Shown: one piece after another, positions 59,301 to 64,000 of the stretch
Layout of the letters: each line of letters begins with the position of its first letter
Position numbering within the stretch: position 1 is the stretch's first letter
Assembly: GCA_034440615.1 (NCBI GenBank)
Contig: JAOTOM010002915.1
Location: 1 to 64,000 of the forward strand
Length of the DNA: 64,000 nt
Direction of reading: 5' to 3'
DNA from: Ashinkailepas kermadecensis
Taxonomy: Eukaryota > Arthropoda > Thecostraca > Neolepadidae
The notes under the pieces: generated by a model
Seen by the model: the letters and a program-made list of their open reading frames with translations, nothing else
The model's database searches: none
What the model was told of the DNA's origin: nothing
Translations under genes and position numbers: made by a program

Positions 59301-62300
59301 GGATGTCACTAGGGACACCGGTGTGTACGGCGGTGCTGGCGTTATGTATCAGGCGTGACAGCAGAGGGATGTCACTAGGGACACCGGTGTGTACGGCGGT
59401 GCTGGCGTTATGTATCAGGCGTGACAGCAGGATTGGCCGCTAGGGATGTCACTAGGGACACCGGTGTGTACGGCGGTGCTGACGTTATGTATCAGGCGTG
59501 ACAGCAGGATTGACCGCTAGGGATGTCACTAGGGACACCGGTGTGTATGGCGGTGCTGGCGTTATGTATCAGGCGTGACAGCAGGATTGGCCGCTAGGGA
59601 TGTCACAAGGGACACCGGTGTGTACGGCGGTGCTGGCGTTATGTATCAGGCGTGACAGCAGGATTGGCCGCTAGGGATGTCACAAGGGACACCGGTGTGT
59701 ACGGCGGTGCTGGCGTTATGCATCCGGTGTGTCAGCAGGATTACGCGCTGGAGATGTTCTGATCGGTGATTCCAACAAACACGTGGAGCACCGACAACGA
59801 GAAGCACTGCGGCACTATACACCTCAAACAGTTAACGCGCTCTAAGGTCACAGCCAGGCCCAGCAACTAATGGCCTCCGCTCTATCCCGAAGTAAAAATG
59901 GCCGGCTGGCAGCGGAATGAAAGAGAAACTGCATGCATTGTAGTAGAAAACAACCGGGTAAATGTAGACCAATATCTTTTATATTTCATAATACATTGTA
60001 CGACAATCGCCAGCATTATGAGGCATCAGCATAACGAACGATTTCAGGACAGGCAGGAGGACTCACTATAAAGTAATTAATAATAACACCACATATCGAG
60101 ATTGCCTTGTGGTTTGTGGCTTTAGAGCGCTCCAACTACGGGGTCATTATATGTCCATGATGTTGATACAGCCCAAACGTCCTTCCACAGGCATGGGAAC
60201 CGACGTACACCTACATCAACGCAATACGTTTTTAAAACTATAAAAATAACAATTGTTGACTTTTATGAGACCAACAGGCTGATATTAGATCTGTCAAGCA
60301 GTATTATTCAGTCCGCCAACGAAAAGAGTGGGGAGGATAATAATCCGGAGAGAGTATGATGCTCTGAATGACGACAATCCATGACCGGGTTCTTCCAACT
60401 AAACTGATGTCGAGATAGGGAATCCAGACAACACCTTGGCCTCAAAACATGACCCCGGTCGAGGCTTGGCTTCCCCTCTACCATCAGGTGTGCGTGTCGT
60501 GCAGTAGAGACAGCGGTAGCACGCACAGCCGGCTGCCTGCCGCACCGTCACCGCCCGCCAGTACCATCTCACCGTGCATGTTGTACAGCTTCCCGGTCAT
60601 CAGCACGGAGAGCGCCCAGAACGCGTCCTCCTCGTTCAGGTACATGAGCAGGAGGGCGGCGATCTGCGACATGCCCTGACAGTAGCCCAGCTCCGTGTTG
60701 TACACGGAGTACGCCGCTGCAACAGATCGGACCGATCTGCGACGTGCTCTTTCAGTAGCCCAGCTCCGTGTTGTACACGGAGTTCGTCGCTACAACACAT
60801 CACACATTGTACACACAGTATGCCTCTTTAACACATTGCACAGACAGTACGCCGCTGAAAACGAACATCGCAATGTCCTGAATGGCCACGCATGTGTATT
60901 GCTACTTCCAACATCCTGAATGGTCACGCATGTATACCGCTACTTCCAACGTCCTGAATGGCCACGCATGGATACCGCTACTTCCAACGTCCTAAATGGC
61001 CACGCATGTATACCGCTGCTTCTAACGTCCTGAATGGCCACGCACGAATACCGCTACTTCCAACGCAAGGAATGGTTGCACGAATCCAGTGTTGTACTGT
61101 GGACATATCGTGGCATGAAGACCACAAACCCAGCGCCGTGCTGTCGCCTTACGCTACTGCTGCGCTACAGACCACGCCTCCGCACCCGCAGCCGGACAGC
61201 CGGACAGCCGGACACACAACATGACGTCAGCACACAGCGCACCGTGACGTCACCGACCACCTCGCCACAGCGAGATGTGGCCGCCGGACATCAGCGACCA
61301 CGCCCGGGACGGCCGGACGGCGCCCGAGCTCTGCCTGCCACAACATGACGTCAGCACACAGCGCACCGTGACGTCACCGACCACCTCGCCACAGCGAGAT
61401 GTGGCCGCCGGACATCAGCGACCACGCCCGAGGAAGAGCGACACACGACGGCGCCCGAGCTCTGCCTGCGGCCGGACGACAGCCGGCCCCCAGACAGACG
61501 ACCGCCAGACCGCCGCCGGAGCGCTTAATGGACGCCAACCGGGAGAGTCAATGTGTCGGTAAATGGACGTCCGGGACACCACCGACAGCCAACGAATCCA
61601 GCACTCGCGAGTGCTGATTCAGCGCGTGATACCCCGACTCAGTATGTGATACAACGATCCGAAGAGCGGTGCAGCGATCCGTGACGTGACAAACTGATGC
61701 GGGTGCTGCTGATGCCAATGCTGTCAATCAGGCGATTAATGCTGCATATCTAGGTTCGCTGCGGTACCAAACTTGAGAACATATCTATGACACATATGAC
61801 GATGCTGATATTTTTATGTCCCAGGTCAATGGGTCACAACGTACAGGTTATCAACATTTTGAGGTCACAGAAATTTCATATATAATTTTGCTATTCATCT
61901 TTTGAATGATATTAATTAGCTTACCGAACATATGATTTGAAAGTGAAAAATATACCCAATGCAATACAATAAGTGCGATCTTCTGAAACCAACTATTGAC
62001 CTCGTAACTCCGTAACACTTCATTTGACCTCTTCACTCTCTAAAAAAGCATCGTTATTTTTTAAATAATGGGTATCCAATTAATTGCCTAACTGATGACG
62101 TAAATACTTCTATTTGTAAGACTCCATAATGGGTCACAGAGGTCAAATGTCAGGACCTGGCATGAGCTGCAGATAGGCGCATGGGCACAAGGCACATGGT
62201 TGCAACTTATCAAATAACTACACCCTTCATACCCCATATAGTCCACTTAATAATCATATCGCCGCCGAACTGCTGATGCTGCATAATGCATTCTGTTGAA

Positions 62301-62509
62301 CCTGCAACTGTACAGGTGGCCGCCCACGTGCCACACCGAACCCTCGCGTCGCTGTGTGGCGCGTGTCACTGACCAAGCACGTGGAAGAGCGCCTGCTGCT
62401 GGATGCCGTATCGCTCCCGGAACATGATGTGGTCGCGGTAGGTGCGGTTCACGTCCAGGTCAATCTGACGCACCTCGGGCGACCAGCGGCGCGCGCGACT
62501 CTTCATCTC
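48387..62509 (-). CDS. USP6NL: USP6NL/RN-tre-like TBC-domain RabGAP gene (six exons seen, 5' end off the window)
   Basis: A minus-strand gene joined from 62509-62374, 60716-60573, 57078-56918, 56449-56303, 52542-52275 and 49906-48387. All introns are GT/AG and all phases agree. The product is a TBC-domain protein most like RN-tre/USP6NL, a GTPase-activating protein acting on Rab5-type endosomal Rabs. The arginine-finger motif (IDLDVNR) and the glutamine-finger motif (GYCQGMSQ) are intact. The TBC domain runs through exons 1-4. Exon 5 carries the conserved post-TBC region ([11 protein letters not shown]...LPQRPFG) and exon 6 a long Pro/Ser-rich tail. I did not see a PxxDY Eps8-binding motif in the tail. 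The first TBC segments and the start codon must lie beyond 64000. The introns are unusually rich in minisatellites. Confidence 0.88.
48690..49240 (-). repeat. In-frame coding minisatellite, alternating 36-bp and 33-bp units
   Basis: On the plus strand GGGCCACACCTCCGCCGCCG then GCGATCCCTGATTGTT (36 bp) alternates with GGGCCACACCTCTGCTGTTG then GCAATGCTTTGCT (33 bp). In the gene's frame these encode (N/S)[11 protein letters not shown] and [11 protein letters not shown]. All spacings stay multiples of three, consistent with translation. Confidence 0.85.
49965..50198. repeat. 36-bp minisatellite directly upstream of exon 6
   Basis: Plus-strand unit GGTACGGAGGGTGAGGAGTA then CGGCAGCTGCAGCGGC, about five copies in two blocks. 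In the sense (minus) direction each unit is pyrimidine-rich and ends in CTGCAG, an acceptor-like sequence. The exon 6 frame stays open through the array. Confidence 0.93.
50680..51100. repeat. 50-54-bp minisatellite, about 8 copies
   Basis: GAGGACGAGGGTCAGCGGAC then GGGG(G/T)AC and GTGCCGGCCAACACA repeats. Some units carry an extra GTGACAC. Confidence 0.96.
51540..51725. repeat. (TA)n microsatellite in a CTCTATCTC-rich tract
   Basis: A pure TA run of about 70 bp (51620-51689) is flanked on both sides by TCTCTATCTC-like pyrimidine repeats. Confidence 0.98.
52275..52542 (-). CDS. USP6NL: USP6NL-like exon 5: post-TBC conserved region
   Basis: 268 bp, acceptor CTTGTGGGCAG, donor GTGGGT, ending one base into a codon. 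It reads [20 protein letters not shown], then [20 protein letters not shown] and LPQRPFGL, followed by a charged helix-like stretch ([18 protein letters not shown]). The first part matches the segment after the TBC domain in RN-tre relatives. Third codon positions are strongly G/C. Confidence 0.87.
53232..53325. repeat. (TA)n followed by (TATG)n microsatellite
   Basis: About 32 TA dinucleotides, then GTATGTATG(T)AGG variants to 53325. Confidence 0.98.
55277..55840. repeat. 37-bp minisatellite, about 15 copies
   Basis: AGCGCCAGTAACTATAATAC then TACCAGAGCAGACTATC repeats. A second subtype reads AGCGCCGGTAGCTATACTAC then TAGAGCAGACTATC. The two subtypes alternate in the right half. Confidence 0.96.
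56303..56449 (-). CDS. USP6NL: USP6NL-like exon 4: end of the TBC domain
   Basis: 147 bp, exactly 49 codons, phase 0 at both ends. Acceptor GTGTCGTCAG; the donor GTTGGC is weak. It encodes [20 protein letters not shown] and ends [15 protein letters not shown]. The LRLWDxxLLDGE block is the standard last TBC motif. Confidence 0.9.
56450..56917 (-). other. Intron 3 of the USP6NL-like gene
   Basis: About 468 bp between exon 4 and exon 3. Ordinary unique sequence, no repeat seen. Confidence 0.75.
56918..57078 (-). CDS. USP6NL: USP6NL-like exon 3: GFPKLL...FFQCFLDR segment
   Basis: 161 bp, acceptor CCGTTGCAG, donor GTGAGT. It completes Gly and reads [20 protein letters not shown], then [20 protein letters not shown] and QCFLDR, matching the second half of RN-tre TBC domains. 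The intron upstream holds a 2.5-kb 66/77-bp minisatellite. Confidence 0.93.
57079..60572 (-). other. Intron 2 of the USP6NL-like gene
   Basis: Mostly the 66/77-bp array. 59746-60572 is unique AT-richer sequence with no exon seen. Confidence 0.75.
57225..59745. repeat. 66/77-bp minisatellite in intron 2, about 36 copies
   Basis: The unit AGGGATGTCACTAGGGACAC then CGGTGTGTACGGCGGTGCTG and onward is 66 bp. A longer form has 11 extra bases (GATTGGCCGCT). Each unit contains the palindrome ACACCGGTGT. 66-bp units keep frames open (22-residue repeats of 134-156 aa); these are intronic artefacts. Confidence 0.97.
60573..60716 (-). CDS. USP6NL: USP6NL-like exon 2: glutamine-finger segment
   Basis: 144 bp, acceptor CTGTTGCAG, donor GTGAGA. 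It begins by completing the split Ala codon and encodes [20 protein letters not shown], then [16 protein letters not shown] and NMHG. YCQ is the catalytic glutamine finger. A mutated copy of the acceptor and the first half of this exon lies directly upstream (60731-60797). Confidence 0.92.
60731..60797 (-). pseudogene. Duplicated 5' half of exon 2 (pseudo-exon)
   Basis: In the sense direction, TTGTAG followed by CGACGAACTCCGTGTACAAC and ACGGAGCTGGGCTACTGA repeats the exon 2 acceptor and coding start with few changes. TGT of YCQ has become TGA, so inclusion would terminate the protein after YNTELGY. Weaker traces (GTACACACAGTATGCC, CACAGACAGTACGCCGCTG) continue to about 60860. Confidence 0.8.
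60871..61072. repeat. 38-bp minisatellite, five copies
   Basis: AACGTCCTGAATGGCCACGC then ATGTATACCGCTACTTCC repeats with minor changes. Confidence 0.95.
61216..61435. repeat. 124-bp tandem duplication with four TGACGTCA palindromes
   Basis: ACAACATGACGTCAGCACAC starts at 61216 and 61340, with at least 90 bp of near-identity. TGACGTCA occurs at 61222, 61245, 61346 and 61369, the consensus binding site of CREB/ATF-type bZIP proteins. Confidence 0.9.
62374..62509 (-). CDS. USP6NL: USP6NL-like exon 1 of those seen: arginine-finger segment of the TBC domain
   Basis: 136 bp. The acceptor is CCCCGTGTCAG, the first codons read [20 protein letters not shown], and the donor is GTCAGT after one base of a split codon. 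It contains the TBC IxxDxxR motif, whose Arg supplies the catalytic finger, and the following HIMFRERYG...ALFHVL. It starts in phase 0. The acceptor and first 18 nt are repeated ten more times immediately upstream (62510-63560). Confidence 0.9.
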
Positions 62510-63560
62510 CTGACACGGGGAAACACGGTCAGACCGTCAGTCGGCAGGGGTTGTGTCGTCACTATGGTACACACTTCCGCGGCAGACGTGCGCGACTCTT
62601 CATCTCCTGACACGGGGAAACACGGTCAGACCGTCAGTCGGCAGGGGTTGTGTCGTCACTATGGTACACACTTCCGCGGCAGACGTGCGCGACTCTTCAT
62701 CTCCTGACACGGGGAACACGGTCAGACCGTCAGACGGCAGGGGTTGTGTCGTCACTATGGTACACACTTCCGCGGCAGACGTGCGCGACTCTTCATCTCC
62801 TGACACGGGGAACACGGTCAGACCGTCAGACGGCAGGGGTTGTGTCGTCACTATGGTACACACTTCCGCGGCAGACGTGCGCGACTCTTCATCTCCTGAC
62901 ACGGGGAACACGGTCAGACCGTCAGACGGCAGGGGTTGTGTCGTCACTATGGTACACACTTCCGCGGCAGACGTGCGCGACTCTTCATCTCCTGACACGG
63001 GGAAACACGGTCAGACCGTCAGTCGGCAGGGGTTGTGTCGTCACTATGGTACACACTTCCGCGGCAGACGTGCGCGACTCTTCATCTCCTGACACGGGGA
63101 AACACGGTCAGACCGTCAGTCGGCAGGGGTTGTGTCGTCACTATGGTACACACTTCCGCGGCAGACGTGCGCGACTCTTCATCTCCTGACACGGGAAACA
63201 CGGTCAGACTGTCAGTCGACAGGGGTTGTGTCGTCACTATGGTACACACTTCCGCGGCAGACGTGCGCGACTCTTCATCTCCTGACACGGGGAAACACGG
63301 TCAGACTGTCAGTCGACAGGGGGGTTGTGTCGTCACTATGGTACACACTTCCGCGGCAGACGTGCGCGACTCTTCATCTCCTGACACGGGGAAACACGGT
63401 CAGACCGTCAGACGGCAGGGGTTGTGTCGTCACTATGGTACACACTTCCGCGGCAGACGTGCGCGACTCTTCATCTCCTGACACGGGGAAACACGGTCAG
63501 ACCGTCAGACGGCAGGGGTTGTGTCGTCACCAATGTACACAGCACGCACTTCCGCGGCGG
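62488..63560. repeat. 96-97-bp minisatellite carrying exon 1's splice acceptor
   Basis: Units start at the exon boundary and repeat at 62598, 62695, 62791, 62887, 62983, 63080, 63177, 63273, 63372 and 63469 (positions of CTTCATCTCCTGACACGG). Spacing is 96, 97 or 99 bp. Each contains TTGTGTCGTCACTATGGTAC and ACTTCCGCGGCAGACGTGCG. 96-bp units keep frames open, giving the 100-180-aa repetitive frames on both strands. Confidence 0.97.
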
Positions 63561-63564
63561 ACGC

Positions 63565-64000
63565 GCCACCGTGTTGTATTTTAAACAGTAGTTACTCGTT
63601 AATCCGTCATAGCGGGACACGAGCTTCGCGGAATCGTACTACGTAGACATTATATACTGTGGCAGGAAAACGTATTTGCATTTTGCTTGCATTTTGCTTT
63701 CCTGTGCTTCATCTCACGAGGGAATAGCACGTGGGCCTTTCCAGCTCCAAATACGTTCTGAAATAAGACTATTGGGAGTGCTGGCGATGAACACGCCGGC
63801 GGCCAGCCTGGTTGCGCTTTTAAGGCTCGCAGTGCGATATAATTTTATATTCCTCGCGCTGCGGAGGTGGAAGAATGTCTAACCCTCTGCTAGAAAACTT
63901 AGTAAACTATTGCTCTAAACAAACTAGAGATGCCGTAAACGGCATGATGTAGCTCCACCCTTGAACTTCAGTTACCCGAAACATTCTTCACTATCTATTT
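63565..64000. other. No recognisable exon
   Basis: Upstream intron or flank of the USP6NL-like gene. The next 5' coding segment expected from the family is not seen here. Confidence 0.5.

Larger units (their letters stand above)
60717..62373 (-). other. Intron 1 of those seen in the USP6NL-like gene
   Basis: Contains the pseudo-exon, the 38-bp array and the 124-bp duplication. 61440-62370 is largely unique, with AT-rich DNA at 61780-62120. No further exon recognised. Confidence 0.7.

Noticed and set aside
62553..63584. Repetitive 130-180-codon frames in the 97-bp array
   Set aside because: Produced by repeat phasing. The real coding information is the single exon at 62374-62509.

Overview
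This is a repeat-rich window of an invertebrate animal nuclear genome. Supporting signs are one spliced gene with GT/AG introns, non-LTR, Penelope-like and cut-and-paste transposons, a tRNA-derived SINE-like unit, and about twenty minisatellites and microsatellites. Scattered CCTAACC-type motifs near 23.37-23.6 kb and the GC-rich exons would fit an arthropod, perhaps a crustacean; that placement is a guess. There is no sign of prokaryotic operons, CRISPR or an organelle genome.

The only host gene I can support is on the minus strand, with six exons between 62509 and 48387. Together they encode most of a TBC-domain RabGAP of the USP6NL/RN-tre family. The arginine finger (IDLDVNR) is in exon 1 and the glutamine finger (YCQ) in exon 2, and all five splice phases agree. 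The last exon is a 506-codon Pro/Ser-rich tail containing an in-frame 11/12-residue repeat. The first coding exons lie beyond the right edge. The introns are packed with minisatellites (unit lengths 36, 50, 37, 66/77, 38, 124 and 96-97 bp). Next to exons 1, 2 and 6 the repeated DNA carries copies of, or look-alikes of, the 3' splice site. Copies at exons 1 and 2 lead into early stop codons.

The left half is transposon graveyard and satellite DNA. 1-1275 is a 43-bp array. 10.49-16.63 kb is a 5'-truncated, frameshifted CR1/L2-like element, and a Penelope-like element (12902-16007, RT plus GIY-YIG) has inserted into its reading frame with a 12-bp target duplication. 18546-24085 is a long inverted-repeat (foldback) element into which a 3.87-kb hAT-like element (20198-24066) has inserted with a perfect 8-bp target duplication. 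A homopolymer tract of doubtful quality follows, then a broken Tc1/mariner-IS630-like transposase and a tRNA-derived SINE-like repeat.

The middle (31.2-35.8 kb) is a 4.6-kb tandem array. It has a homogeneous 21-bp core, one decayed flank, and then an extremely diverged 20-23-bp family. The same diverged family reappears in opposite orientation at 9.7-10.14 kb. From 36 to 47 kb there are dispersed repeat fragments, a small MITE-like element, a perfect 30-bp palindrome, hairpin-forming arrays and another decayed array. No host gene is recognisable there.
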